From Panulirus ornatus (taxonomy: Eukaryota; Arthropoda; Malacostraca; Decapoda; Palinuridae), in the NCBI RefSeq assembly GCF_036320965.1, contig NC_092261.1:13960197-14024196 (forward strand): a DNA stretch of 64,000 bases. Reading direction: 5' to 3'. Shown piece by piece: positions 50,521 through 63,379 of the stretch. The translations under genes and the position numbers were made by a program. Below the pieces are notes generated by a model, which did no database searches, was not told the DNA's origin, and was given only the letters and a program-made list of their open reading frames with translations. Numbering within the stretch: the first letter of the stretch is position 1; the number at the start of each line of letters is the position of its first letter.

Positions 50521-50522
50521 AC
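50466..50522. repeat. (CA)n microsatellite, intron 6
   Basis: CA array with two ACC interruptions; a GT array follows at 50957-50988. Confidence 0.9.
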
Positions 50523-50951
50523 ACAAGGTCGGCCACGCGACGCTCCGGAGGCAACCAAACATCGACAAGAACCGCCAGCCTAACCATCCAAGACAGACGA
50601 AGAAAAAATATACGAAAAGAAAAAAGAAAAAAGAGAAATGTTCTAAACGTCTTACATGTCGGGAATTTGGTCTGGTCTTAAAGCCAAGTTCGGCTAATTT
50701 GGCCCAGAGTCGTCCTTTTTCCCAGAACTCTATTTCCGTCCGTCGTTTGTTTTTTTCTTCCCCTCCCTCAAGGAGATTTACATCCCGTCCGCGGGGAATC
50801 CAGTCCTCCTACAACGCCATCTGGATCACACACTGTAGCTGGGACGACAGACACTGGCGGCCACGTCCAAACAAAGACTTTGTAGAAAAGGAAAATATAA
50901 TCCAGGCGTTATGATCATGTCATATTTGGAGTACGGGAACCTTGCCACGCC

Positions 50952-50991
<40 letters not shown>

Positions 50992-51405
50992 GGGAAAGTG
51001 GGTGGGGTAATGTATTCGCTACCTACCATCCCATTTCTCACATATATCTCTCCACACGTTTCGTCACTATTTAGCAACATCTCTTTCCGGAATAATGCTG
51101 ACCAACCTCTTGAACACATAATGAACCATACCATTAATGCCTAAAGCTTGCCTGCGTGTCACATGAAGCTCGTGTGCACAAGGAAAAATGTTAAGTGGAG
51201 TAAGGAAGCTAATTATCTATCCCCAAGGCTTGGTGGCCCTTCTTTACTGGTCCTCAGCCCTTAGCGATGGAGGACCCCGACCATTAACCACGACGGCACG
51301 ACCCTTAAGCGCACTAACCTTAGGGCACTGTGGCTTCAGAGAGTCTTTGATGTGACCCTGAGTGTTACGGGACCTAGAGGAGGCAGGCAGTCCTGTGAGT
51401 GTAGT

Positions 51406-51440
51406 GGGGGGCGGGCGGGCGGGCGGGCGGGCGGGCGAGG
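51406..51440 (+). other. (GGGC)n tract with G-quadruplex potential, intron 6
   Basis: Six GGGC units in tandem following GGGG, with single-base loops. Confidence 0.65.
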
Positions 51441-51620
51441 GAGCGCCTCGCACCGCACCACGCGTTGCCAAACACGAGACCACCGCTCACCCTTACCAAA
51501 AGGAACACCCATGGATAAACTACAGATCATACGAGTATGGAAATAACCTTTGCAGACGCATATCGGCACGACTAGTTAGTCTTCTCGTACGGTGGAATGA
51601 TGTGGAGGGAAATGGATAGA

Positions 51621-51979
<359 letters not shown>

Positions 51980-52254
51980 GGAAGAATATCGAAGAGAGGA
52001 AGAGCGCAACAGACGGGGCTGTGTCACGCGCGGGGCACAAGCTGGTCAAAGGTGGAAGGAGGAGGTAGGAATATACGAGAGGATTAGTGGGGGAGTGGCG
52101 CAATGTATGTTGGGATGAGGCTATACGAGCCATCTGGCCCTCATACCAATTTCCACCCTATATCCGACCAGGAAAAAAGCCTGGCTCGCACCCATGGCAC
52201 AGGGGAAAAATAATTCCCCCTACACCTTGCATATATTGCTTCATCAACGCTGCA

Positions 52255-52600
52255 TGGCCATCATACCCCAGGCTACAGGAAATTAATCATAACTCAGGCT
52301 ACAGCATCTCTATCATACCCCAGGCTACAGCATATATATCATACCTCAGGCTACAGCATATATAACTCAGGCTACAGCATCTCTATCATACCCCAGGCTA
52401 CAGCATATATATCATAACTCAGGCTACAGCATATATAACTCAGCTTTCAGCATATCTATCATACCCCAGGCTACAGCATATATATCATAACTCAGAGGAC
52501 AGCATATCTATCGTAACTCAGGCAACAGCATATCGATCGTAACTCAGGCTACAGCGTATCTATTATGCCTCAAGCTACAGCATACCCATCATATCTTATC
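52255..52600 (+). repeat. 26-28 bp minisatellite, about 13 units (intron 6)
   Basis: Unit CAGGCTACAGCATATATATC plus ATACCC, with ATAACT and TCTATC variants. Confidence 0.8.
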
Positions 52601-53089
52601 AAACCGCCACAGCTCTATCATAACGTATCATACCACAATAACTTCATCATACCTCATGCTGCTTTCGCGATATGTCCCCCTCTTGCAAGGAGCGGCTGCA
52701 TTATAACACTCGCTACGTGTACAGCTTTATGGCACTTCACGCTTCACCTCCACCATCATACTTCATATTGCTGGGGCAACACATCAGACGGGAGCAGGTT
52801 CATCACACCTCATACGACAGTAGCAGCAGCATAATAATGAAGTAGTTTCATCACCCCTACATGCTACAACGTCGTCATGTTGGAGCCACTCCTCCCGCAC
52901 CTCACACTACAACAGTTTCATCACACTTCATGCGTTCACAACACACGGCTGGGGGCCACCCGTAGTACAGAAGGCCTGCTGCCTCTCCTTCCACAACAAA
53001 CACAACCCCAACAAGTCCATGAGATGTCCGAAGCCACAGCGTCTTCTTCGCGAGACGTTCACAACAGAAGTTTACCTAATGAGGTCTTT

Positions 53090-53230
53090 AGGGAGGGGTC
53101 TTCTAACCCTACAGCCTGGTCTGGGCCCTAGGCTGTTGAGTTGGGTCGTTGGTCGATCGAGCTGTTGGAAGCCGCAGCCCACAGTAGGCCCACGTAGACT
53201 CCACAACCTAGCTGATTTGGCACACTGAAA
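53090..53230 (+). repeat. Dispersed repeat, copy 3
   Basis: It reads GGTCTTCTAACCCTACAGCC, then TGGGCCCTAGGCTGTTGAG, GGTCGTTGGTCGATCGAGCT and GTTGGAAGCCGCAGCCCAC. It is possibly the 3' part of a non-LTR element, because it follows a short SLPNEV-like reading as in LINE C-termini; weak evidence. Confidence 0.55.
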
Positions 53231-53512
53231 AAAAACGTGTCCACGACACTATTTTTTTTTTTTCTTAACTTCTAACCCTCGTTGTTTACGATGGCTGCAG
53301 CCAAGGCGTTGAAAAGTCTTGAGCCCCGGATGTTTAAAGCGTTCATCCGTTTTTTGTTTCTATGGCACCTTCAGATTTCAAGACGTGGAGTTCGACAGAG
53401 TCTTCCATGCCTATCGTGCCTGAAGCAAGATATTATAGACTATAAGATGGGGGAACCACGTCCTCAGAGATTTTCCAGGTACATACGATGATACACCTCT
53501 CCCCATCGCTCC

Positions 53513-53660
53513 GAAGCGTTCAAGGATCGTACCGTCGAGTTCGAGGGTCCTACCGTCGTGTTCAAGGGTCGCACAGTCGTATTCGAGGGTCGCACCGTCG
53601 TATTCCAAGGATGGTGCCGTCGTGTTCGAGGGGTCGTACCGTCGTGTTCAAGGGTCGTCT
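53513..53660 (+). repeat. GGTCGTACCGTCGT family array in intron 6
   Basis: Seven units of CAAGGATCGTACCGTCGAG type with GTGTTC, GTATTC and GAGTTC variants. Confidence 0.75.
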
Positions 53661-53819
53661 GCCCTCCAGGGAGTACAGCCTCAGTGATTTCAGCTGTTCC
53701 CTGTAATCAAGTACCTTTGCCACGTTAGTGTGGCCCGAGAAATATCATATCTTTGAACACTTTCTAATTCAGCAATTTTGCCTGCGTTACAGGGTGAACC
53801 ACCGTCTTGAAAACTAAGG

Positions 53820-54189
<370 letters not shown>

Positions 54190-54415
54190 AGTCGTGGCAA
54201 ACGCAGTGTTCCCGGTCTTCAAACATCAAGAGGGGGATGCAATACCATCACAGAATCCTGATAACGTATTTTTCGCTGAATCAAAGGGAGGAAGAGGACC
54301 AGGAGGAAAGGGTCTGAGGAACCCAGACGGACGGAGTATGACGCGAGACTGGACGCGGCCAAGCAGAAGGGCGGGGTCTGGCGAGAATATTGCACGAGAG
54401 GACATTGGTTGCATC

Positions 54416-54418
<3 letters not shown>

Positions 54419-54482
<64 letters not shown>
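54419..54482. repeat. (GA)n microsatellite, intron 6
   Basis: GA array, 64 bp. Confidence 0.95.
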
Positions 54483-54484
<2 letters not shown>

Positions 54485-54604
54485 CCACTGTCTGTGTGCC
54501 AGGGCTGGCCCTGCATGCAGTAAGACCAGAGGTGCTACGGTCTGTCACCCTGGACGGCCCTCACAACGGAAGCATAAAGAAAGCCATAAATCTTCAGCGT
54601 CCAA

Positions 54605-54885
54605 CTACAGGACGGAGGAGTGGGGAGTGCCACAGTCTACCTGGCAACCCCTGCGATAGACCGGTGGAGTAAGGATTGCCACAGTCTACATGGCAACCCC
54701 TGCGATAGACCGGAGGAGTGAAGAGTGCCACAGTCTACATGGCAACCCCTGCGATAGACCGGAGGAGTGGGGAGTGCCACAGTCTACATGGCAACCCCTG
54801 CGATAGACCGGAGGAGTGGGGAGTGCCACAGTCTACATGGCAACCCTGCGATAGACCAGAGGAGTGGGGAGTGCCACAACCCCTA
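54605..54885 (+). repeat. 49-bp minisatellite, about 6 units (intron 6)
   Basis: Unit AGTGCCACAGTCTACATGGC, AACCCCTGCGATAGACC, GGAGGAGTGGGG. The first unit has CCTGGC in place of ACATGGC. Confidence 0.85.
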
Positions 54886-55050
54886 AAGTACCTGAAAGAA
54901 GATATGTCAAGGTCGGTGTGGCGAGTTCTCTGCTAACACGGGGATTACGTCACGGGCTGTGAGTGGCCTACAGATTAAATGGTATCACCATTGTACGCTC
55001 GCTGCCTACTCACTTTCTCATTCATGTCAACATATTTTTTTCCGGTCCGA

Positions 55051-55052
<2 letters not shown>

Positions 55053-55115
<63 letters not shown>
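55053..55115. repeat. (TA)n array, intron 6
   Basis: TA array, 63 bp. Confidence 0.95.
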
Positions 55116-55116
<1 letters not shown>

Positions 55117-55851
55117 TTTTTCGCGCACTACGTCCTTATATAGACCTCATTGTTCCCATACACCCTCGACATCCTTACACTCCCTCACCATCCCCAACCT
55201 CCCCACCTTTCTCCCTCATTACCCTCACATTCCCTCACAACCCGACCTGGACTCGGGTACTAAGCTAACCGGGTCGTCATGGCCAATTTCCTCATCAAAC
55301 AACCGCGGCAATTTTTTCCTGTGTGCACTGAATCCATCCCCCCCTCCTGCAGCGTCGTGTGGCCTCTCCTCCCACCACAACTAATGCTACACATTTCCTC
55401 CTCACCCTCGCTGCTGAGATGCCACGACCGTCCGTCCACCTTCCTCCCTGGGCCTTCCCGAGCATCGCCATGCCAGAATGACGACTCAAAACTCGTCATC
55501 CACAGTTAAAAAGTTCTGTCTTTACTACACACACACACACACACAGTCTTAGGCATCATGCTCCAAGTCCTTAGAGTTTTTTCCCGCAGTAATTTCGGAG
55601 CGTCATAGTAGCCATCTGTTTTTAATGGCAGGAAGGCCTTGAGAAGGTTATCATCCCCGTGGCTCGGCGTCGTGTGCACCTCACCATGTATGGTGCTTAA
55701 GATTCGTCAAGTCTTCCCCTCGTATGGAACTCATGTTCCACTGCTGCTTGTCGCTCCTCTGTCGCAAACTCTTACTGCCTTCGTGCACGACCCTCACCAG
55801 TGTCCTACGGGCACTTCCCTCAATTGCCTCCTCCCACTGTCACTTCCTAAC

Positions 55852-55854
<3 letters not shown>

Positions 55855-55915
<61 letters not shown>

Positions 55916-56056
55916 ACCCATAGCGCCTCTCCCTGGCGTCTCGTCTGTCTCTCCTTACCTCCCTCAGAAGAATACTCTCTCTCCCCCAGCCTTCCCTTAC
56001 TTCCCCCATTGGAATACACGCTCCCTTATCAACCAACCTTTGCCTCCCTGAAATAA

Positions 56057-56130
<74 letters not shown>
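55855..56130. repeat. Two (CT)n arrays before exon 7
   Basis: CT 55855-55913 and 56062-56130; the second ends 115 bp before the acceptor. Confidence 0.95.
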
Positions 56131-56134
<4 letters not shown>

Positions 56135-56245
56135 TCACACTCCTCTTCTCTCCATCACTCACGCTCCACCGTCTCTCACCCCAAAAATAATATATGTATC
56201 TACCTCACTGATTCACCAGTTTCCTCCACCTCCTCCCTTCACCAG

Positions 56246-56463
56246 TGGATCGATCCCGCCATCATGGCCAAGATTCGGGCGGTGGGCACCACGGTCATCT
56301 TCTTCGGCCCTCGCCCCCGACCCCGCCACCACGACGGCACCGTCCACAGGTCCGTCAAGTCCACCCCGAGCGGCCTCCACGTCTCCAAGGGAGGGATCCC
56401 CGCGGCAGGAAAGACCTCTAGCAACACCACCGTCAGACCGTCGCAAAAGGACGTGTCCAGATC
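56246..56463 (+). CDS. Exon 7: compact hydrophobic segment then basic linker
   Basis: The acceptor is tcccttcaccAG at 56244-56245 (phase 0, matching exon 6) and the donor is GATC|GTAAGT at 56464. It encodes WIDPAIMAKIRAVGTTVIFF, then GPRPRPRHHDGTVHRSVKST, then a Ser/Thr/Gly-rich basic tail ending VRPSQKDVSRS. The first 20 residues are the only stretch of the protein that looks like a folded helix-strand unit. The first codons directly after the splice are not low-complexity, which supports a real exon despite the 8.3-kb intron before it. Codon use is strongly GC3-biased like exons 3-6. It ends in phase 2 (TC|G = Ser). Confidence 0.75.
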
Positions 56464-56660
56464 GTAAGTAAAGGAGACCCATGCGTCCCCGTCGTAATAT
56501 CATGCGTTCACCTTGCATGACGACTCTGAGCCAGTCTACAGTGGCAGTGCACGTGTGTTGATAGACAGGTTGCACAATAGCCATTCCAAATTCATTTGTG
56601 AAGTGCATATGATATCTAAACAAAGACACACAAAAAGTAAGAAAAAACTAATAAACAATC

Positions 56661-56709
<49 letters not shown>

Positions 56710-56819
56710 TACGTACCCTTGTACGTCCTTCCTACCTAGATCATAGCCAACTACGTCATCATAAACCAAACCGTGACCGTTGTTATGAGCATCAGCCTCA
56801 ACCCCAACTCTGTCCCACA

Positions 56820-57420
56820 CACACTGCTCCCTCCAGGCTGCTCAGTCCACCAGCCTACAACCCTCTCTCACCCGCCGCCAGCTGTTTGATTTAGGCACCA
56901 GCGTCCTCCTGGTTGTTCAGTCCACCCGGCTTCTGACCCTGTCCTCCCACCCCATACTGTCTCATGAGGCCCCAGCCCTCTCCGGGTTGTTCGGTCCATC
57001 AAACGTCCATACCTGTCGCACCTCCTACAGTCTCATATAACCTCAGTGGCCTCCAAGTCGTTCTGTCTTCAAAGCTTCCGACCCTGTCCCACCTTCTATT
57101 GCCTCACTAGGCCTCTACCCCCTTCAGGGAGGAGAATGAGGCCTTTGCCAAGACAAGGAGGGGAACAAACCCTTTGCTAAGACAATGATGGGAAGAGATT
57201 TCAAAGCAAGACAAAGAGGGGACTTGACTCTGCCCGACATCAAGGAGGGTAATGAACTCTGCACAAGGCTTCCAACCCTGCCCTACCACCTAGCGTCTTA
57301 CAAAGCTCCGTACACTCTAAACTGTTCAGTCCACCAAGCTTCCAACCATGTCCCAACTTCTACTGTCTCACTACCACCCATTCCCCTCCACACTGTTCAG
57401 TCCACCAAACTCCTCTGTAC
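56820..57420 (+). repeat. Degenerate repeat of roughly 70 bp (intron 7)
   Basis: Recurrent GTTCAGTCCACCAAGCTTCC, AACCCTGTCCCACCTTCTAC and TGTCTCACTAGGCC; about eight diverged units. Confidence 0.6.
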
Positions 57421-58099
57421 TTAAACAATAAACTAAGGTGGCTGGAACACGTCAGTACAATCGTCAAACCTTCCAACTATCCAATGCACGATTTGTTGAC
57501 TCACAACAACTGAATTCCCAGTGTCAGAACTCGGCATTAAGAGTTGGTTACAAAATGCACATCCAACCCATTCGAACTCTTACATAAGCATAACCTAATT
57601 CCAACCAATGTGAACATATCTCCACCTTTGTACTTGTGTCAAGACTGTGTATTAAACATCCCCTCCCCCTCCCATTACAGCCCTCTGTTTCCTATAAAAC
57701 ACATCATCCTAAACTTTTTTCATCTATGAGCTGCAGTTAATAAGCCATCGATTACTGCTATAACACACGCAAACAATTACACAGAAATGAAGAAATGAAT
57801 GTATTAACACAGACACAGAGACAGACAGTACACAGAAAAAACGCAAGAAATACCAAAGTGTAAAATAAACTGCGAGTAAGTCTTATCCATGATGACACAT
57901 AATGTACGTTAAAGGCAGCAGGGAAAAGTAAAGGAAAGAAGGAGGAATTTCATCTTCAGCTAATTCTAACAACAGCCTTCATTCATCTGAAGAACAGAGT
58001 TCAGATTAGTGATAAAAACCCATTTAAGCTCTTAATTTCCGTCGACCTTGCAGGTTTTAACGTATGGCTATGACCCTCCTTCACCCGTCTCTTTGGCAG

Positions 58100-58222
58100 G
58101 TCGCCCGTGCCCGCGCCCAGGATCGTGGGCGTTGTGAGGAAACGTAACTCCAACACCAGCGGCGCTACCCCACTGCCCACAGACCCATGCTCCGACCACT
58201 CCCGAGCCTCTACCCCTGGCAG
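58100..58222 (+). CDS. Exon 8: short Ser/Pro-rich exon
   Basis: The acceptor is gtctctttggcAG at 58098-58099 and the donor is GCAG|GTCAGC at 58223. Joined in phase 2 to exon 7 it reads SSPVPAPRIVGVVRKRNSNT, then SGATPLPTDPCSDHSRASTP, then Gly and the first two bases of the next codon. APRIVGVVRKR is a short hydrophobic-basic motif. Readthrough of the donor hits TAG after a few codons. An internal GTAACT at 58144 could act as a weaker donor; it would be phase 1 and would join the upstream acceptor of exon 9 in the same final frame. Confidence 0.7.
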
Positions 58223-58261
58223 GTCAGCCTCCCTCGTTTGCTAGTATGGAACTCAACACGA

Positions 58262-58325
58262 AAAGGTGGTGCTGTTACCGCGGACGAACACGCACAATGG
58301 GTTCGAATCCTAGTCGCAGGCTGTT
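58262..58325 (+). repeat. Possible tRNA-derived SINE copy 2 (intron 8)
   Basis: GTGGTGCTGTTACCGCGG is followed by GGGTTCGAATCCTAGTCGC, which contains a perfect B-box (GGTTCGAATCC). It shares the TGGTGCT start and B-box spacing with 23490-23570. It is not a tRNA gene, since no acceptor stem closes. Confidence 0.4.
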
Positions 58326-58445
58326 GGTCCCCGAATGACCAGGTTTCATGAAGGGGGTACACAGAGTTTTGCTGGAAGAGTGACACTAAAAGGGATTATT
58401 GTTGCAACGTATCACAGAAGAAAAAAGGAAGGTGACACGTGTGCG

Positions 58446-58461
58446 CGCGTGTGTGTGTGTA

Positions 58462-58533
<72 letters not shown>
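58446..58533. repeat. (GT)n-(GA)n compound, intron 8
   Basis: GT 58448-58478 passing into GA 58479-58533. Confidence 0.95.
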
Positions 58534-58536
<3 letters not shown>

Positions 58537-59076
58537 TATCTTTAAAAACTAAGCACCTAAAATTATTCGACTGGTGGTTATGACCCAAGAGCCTACAGGC
58601 CCTAAAGGCCAAACAACCAATCAAACCTTATAAAAAAAAAAAGGACCAAAGTGGAAGAGTACAATATGGTCCGTCAACTGCCTCCGGTCGATCCGAATGG
58701 TGACCTTTTAACACCAAAGTCGATAACCTTAATGATCCTGGCAGTCGATCGACCTAAATGCCCAACCCACCAACCCTACCTATGGACACGTGACCCCATA
58801 GATGACGTGGGTAGGAGGTGGTGATAATACTGCCTCCGACACGCAATATATATTCTGATTTTGCCATCAATCCCTTTCCTGAATTTTCTTAAAAACACAT
58901 CGATACGTACTGTTTCTGCCTCTACCTCCTCCCCTCCTCACGCGAGGTACGAGCAATCTAGCTACTACAACTGGTAGGGTACAGGGAGTGGCAATTCCCG
59001 TTAGATTCTGGATGTAGAACATGTTGTAATGCTGGGCTTATGTTATGCATTATTCTGTGGTGTCCACAGGTGCCAG

Positions 59077-59431
59077 TGAGAGCGGCGTTCCACCACGGGA
59101 CGAACACTCGAGGCTCCGGCGGCGGTGCGCCACCAGCTCCAACAAGGACGACCTCCACTTGGCCACGACCAGCAGCGAAGAGCGCGACTTCACCGTCGTC
59201 AGTCTACCACGGCTAGGGGTGGCTTTCCCCACCCCAACGACCACGAAGAGGGGCAAACTACGTCGTCGTCGTCGCCCTCTGCCGACAGGCTCCTACCGCC
59301 CCGTATATGGCGTCATAACACATGTGTTGGAAAAGACACACACACACACACAGACACACACACACCTTCCAGAGCGGGTGTCACATTGCCCCATGACCTG
59401 TGTGACGCGTCACACTCCCCTGGGAGAATGA
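59077..59431 (+). CDS. Exon 9: probable last coding exon
   Basis: Two AGs lie 7 bp apart: ccacAG (59068-59069) and gccAG (59075-59076). Joining exon 8 (phase 2) to the first gives Arg-Cys-Gln-stop. Joining to the second gives Ser and then an open frame to TGA 59429-59431. That frame is ESGVPPRDEHSRLRRRCATS, then SNKDDLHLATTSSEERDF, then TVVSLPRLGVAFPTPTTTKR, a basic GKLRRRRRPLPTGSYRP, and a tail containing THTHTQTHTH from a CA repeat. The repeat-derived tail is doubtful coding. A donor near 59300-59330 (GTATAT, GTCATA or GTGTTG, all phase 0) leading to an exon I cannot identify is possible. Confidence 0.6.
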
Positions 59432-59925
59432 CTCCAGTCGTGTAGTGCTCTCGCCTCCACCACCACCACAGTGATACAACTACTGCACTCATCACACCAC
59501 CACTCCCCTTAAGAGCACCACCGCCACTTGTCCTCTCCAACATCTGCCCTCACCAACACCCACGTCACTCACCCTCACCCATACGTGTTCCCGACAGCCA
59601 CCAACACAACCAACAAGTGTTAGACGCTCTGTGTACTGTACATACGCCCTGGCGCCCAACCCGGAGACCTCTTAACTTCAGGTTATCACACCCTCGTCTC
59701 CATAACCCCTCTGTGCCTCGTCCACCGCCACGTTGTGTTGTGCAGGGTGATGAAAAGGAAAGTGTGTGCGAAGTTGGGAGCCTATATATATATATATATA
59801 TAAATAACGTTACTGGTTGCCATTGATTTTGTGATATGTATTTTTTTTCTCTTCGCTGCATTTGTAGCATACATAAGCTTATAAAGTTTAATGTAATGTA
59901 TATAATCATGCAAAAGTCCAAAACA

Positions 59926-59935
<10 letters not shown>

Positions 59936-60009
<74 letters not shown>

Positions 60010-60087
60010 ACTGTTGTCTGCTTATATTAATGGCATTTGGTTAAGTAGGTACAATTTGAGTGCATACATAACCTGGAACTGTGTGAG

Positions 60088-60124
<37 letters not shown>
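59936..60124. repeat. (TA)n and (CA)n arrays downstream of the gene
   Basis: TA 59936-60005; CA 60093-60124. Confidence 0.95.
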
Positions 60125-60127
<3 letters not shown>

Positions 60128-60547
60128 ACAAAATCCATAAAAATCGCCAAATATTGGAATCATTCCAATCAAAACAGATAAAAAGCATCGAGTTTTTATA
60201 TTACGTAGACCATTATATTTGTGTGTATGTGTGTGTTTGTGTGTGTATACATATATATAAATAAAATATATAGACTAATCAGTTCAGACATGTGACACAA
60301 AGTGTATATCTTTCTGTTCCACTAGAGCAGTACTGTTATCATTTCCATTAAGAATAAAGCTCAAACGAACGAAGATCAGTTCGGCTGGTTCTTACACCGA
60401 AGGTAAACATCGGTGAGGGCCGATGAGCCCCGTGGTCATGCAGGTGGTGACATGACCTGACGACCTCAGTGGGCAGGGTCAGGCCAGAGCCTGGCTCACG
60501 ACCTGGTATTACTAATGAAAAAGAGGAAAGGCAGCCAGCGGATGCGA

Positions 60548-60550
<3 letters not shown>

Positions 60551-60619
<69 letters not shown>
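60551..60619. repeat. (CT)n microsatellite
   Basis: CT array, 69 bp. Confidence 0.95.
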
Positions 60620-60622
<3 letters not shown>

Positions 60623-60689
60623 ACACACTCCCCTCTCACACAACAGTGGTCGTTAACCCTCTTATCTCCAGTAACTGGCACTTGAGCAA

Positions 60690-60820
60690 CGACGGTACGA
60701 CCCTTGGGTATGATAACCAGGCCTTTGACCTGCGCCTGAGTCAATATATTCGCTCTTTCAGACCTAAGGGTCGTTATAGTCGTACTCTCAGGGATCGTAC
60801 AGTCGTCCTCAAGAAGCTAA
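60690..60820 (-). repeat. GGTCGTACCGTCGT family, inverted copy with leader
   Basis: On the minus strand the order is CAGGTCAAAGGCCTGG, TATCATACCCAAGGGTCGT, ACCGTCGTTGCTCAAG, which is the leader followed by the unit. Further decayed forward-orientation units (GGGTCGTTATAGTCGTACTC; GGGATCGTACAGTCGTCCTC) follow at 60765-60810. Confidence 0.6.
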
Positions 60821-60829
60821 ATGTCGTTG

Positions 60830-63160
60830 ATATGATCTTCAACAACAAATAAAAAAGGCCTTAAAGTAAATGGTGATGTGGGTAGCAATATCCTCCTCAT
60901 ACAGCAAAGACTTTCCAAACACCATCTCCTCCTCGTCATCAAAAACACTGGACGAATATATTCCTCCTCATTATGGCAGGGGAAACTCCTTTCACCGGGA
61001 AAATATGAGGCCTCATCAGGAGGAAATGCGGAATCTCATCACGGACAAAAGACCTTCATGAGTGGATAGATACCCGATGCAGAAGCCCCGACTGTAATCG
61101 TGGCTGTGCGGACCTGTGCAGGCTGGACAAAGTGAGGCCACACGACGTGTCGTAGGGCCCAGATATTCAACTGCCATTCGTGTATCTCTACTGTTCAAAG
61201 ATAGGGATAAATGTCTTTATCTTATCTTACAACAGCATCTTCGTATATCTCGCAATGTCCTTCTCTTTCAAAAGTGTCTTTATATACCTGGCTAGGGCAC
61301 TGTTCACCCCTTCAAGGCACAAGATGAGTATTTTGACTTGCACATGAAGAAAATGATCAGACTCCATGTGAAGGAATGGCCAAAACACTTGCATAGGTGT
61401 AATACAGCCTAATACAGCATAATAATAACAAACTGAGCTCCAAAAGGCACTTAACATTCACTTTCTGCTTATTTCCAATCAATAAACACACACACATAAA
61501 AAAAACCCACATTGCTGGAAACCTTCACCATAATACCAGCCCAATATCTGCCAGACTCACCCAAACTTTCTATCATCTTAGCGACAGTTCAACAATGCTT
61601 CACCCCATGAAGTTGGTCCAGACAAATCATCCGCAGCTTATTTCAAGGAGATGGTGGGCCCTTTTGTCATCATCGGCCTGCCACCACATCTCAGCAACAA
61701 TGGACGGGGTCTGAGATATCTGGATGGCAAGCGGGTAGGGTAGTCAGCCGGGGAAGGCGGCTCCAGTCTTCATCTGTATTTTGTTAATCGATTTTTTTTT
61801 TCTCTCTCCAATTTCTTTTTGTGATGATGTACGATGTACGTATGTGAAACAAGAGAGACAAACGATAAAGGAGAAGAATGTAAGATCTCAAGATGGAAGT
61901 ACTAAAACAAGAAAACAAATGAGGGTACAAATAATTCCTTACATGACTTCCGATCAAAAAAAGAAAAAAAAATCTATGCAAGATGCGTTGTTTCAACTTG
62001 AGATCTCCACCATTGGGACAATATCACGTAGAGATAATCCATCTTAGGCCTGAACCATCCTGAATCCTGTTTACATATGTTTGCATAGCTTTATTGGAAC
62101 GACCATCCGTATATAACCTTACATTTACCGTACGTTATAGACTGACCATGTCACACATTGCTCAGTTATACACATTTACAACTGGGAATCATCTATACAA
62201 TGACATACAGAACCTGTACATTCACTTGATACAATTTCCCTTCATTTTCCCAAGCATCAGTTGTTGTATAATCGGTTGTTCAATAATCGCTTTTAAACCG
62301 TTTCATTCTACAAAATATTCATACGAAGCATAAAGGAGTACAAAGGAATGCAAACACCACCAGACCACAGGGGTCTTCCCACAGCTGCCTGGGACACACA
62401 CACACACACACAGGTCAGTGTGGAGGAAGCAGAAAGAAAACGGGTGCTTTGGGGAGAAATGTCTGTAGAACGTCTTTGCATACGGAGGCGCCAATAATGT
62501 CACTTGTAGACTTGAAGCGAGTTACATGTCGTCGAGTCTATATCCCTGAACATATCTGTGGCGCTGCTTCCGACTAATCTTGCTGGTACAGCATCCAAAT
62601 GCAGAAGAAAAAAAAAAAATGACTTCAATCGAAGTACGACGCTTGCCCAAACGAATCATGTTTCCACTCCTGCAGGTGACATCAGACTGATGTACATGTT
62701 AGTAAATGCTTCGAGGAAGACTTGCTCAAGCCTTCTCCACCGATTCTGAATACTGGCATCAAATCATCTCTTTAACATTCTCTTTCCTTAGCGAACGAAC
62801 GAGTTACAAGTCGTTCACACAACGGCTGCATCATTGAAATTCTCTGGAGTAGATGCCAGGCCATCTCCTCTACGTATACGAAGCCTGAATGACGAGCGGA
62901 ACTAATATGGTAACAGCGACTCTGCCTCCATTACTCCCCTGTAAGGTGAGGTGAGGTGAGGAGGTGGGTTGGTCCACCGTGTGCACGGGGGGGTGGGTCG
63001 CCTCAGTGCTTGTTGGCGCTTGGGATGACGAGGTATTTTCTCGACGTCACACCTCAGTCGCCGGTAATGACTCGAACATGTAAATACGAGCCAAGAGTCC
63101 CCAGAGGGCTGGACAGGTCTTGGTCTCACCGATCCGCCGGGGTCGAGGACGACTTTCAGG
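60830..63160. other. No gene seen downstream of the gene
   Basis: AT-rich with no exon-like block. AATAAA occurs at about 60353, just upstream of this stretch, and an ATAAAAAA run at about 60849, but neither can be tied to the gene's 3' end. Confidence 0.45.
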
Positions 63161-63164
63161 GAGA

Positions 63165-63375
63165 AAGGCGGACGGTCAAGAACGACTCTTGAAACGTGGA
63201 TGGTTCAAGGACGACTTACGAAAAGAGTGGTCGGTCAAGGACGACTCTTGGGCGATGTGGACGGTTCAAGGACGACTTACAAAGAAGTGTGGCGGTTCAA
63301 AGACGACTCTTAAGAGCCGTGGACGGTCAAGGACGACTCATAGGGCCGTGGATGGTCAAAGGACGACCGCAAAGG
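63165..63375 (+). repeat. About 28-32 bp degenerate minisatellite
   Basis: Unit GTCAAGGACGACTCTTG plus a variable GTGGACG/GTGGATG part; about seven units. Confidence 0.75.
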
Positions 63376-63379
63376 ACTG

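Noticed and set aside
59750..59800. Possible extra exon after acceptor TTGTGTTGTGCAG (reads GDEKESVCEVGS)
   Set aside because: It runs into a TA microsatellite with no donor or stop nearby and cannot be joined to exon 9 with confidence.
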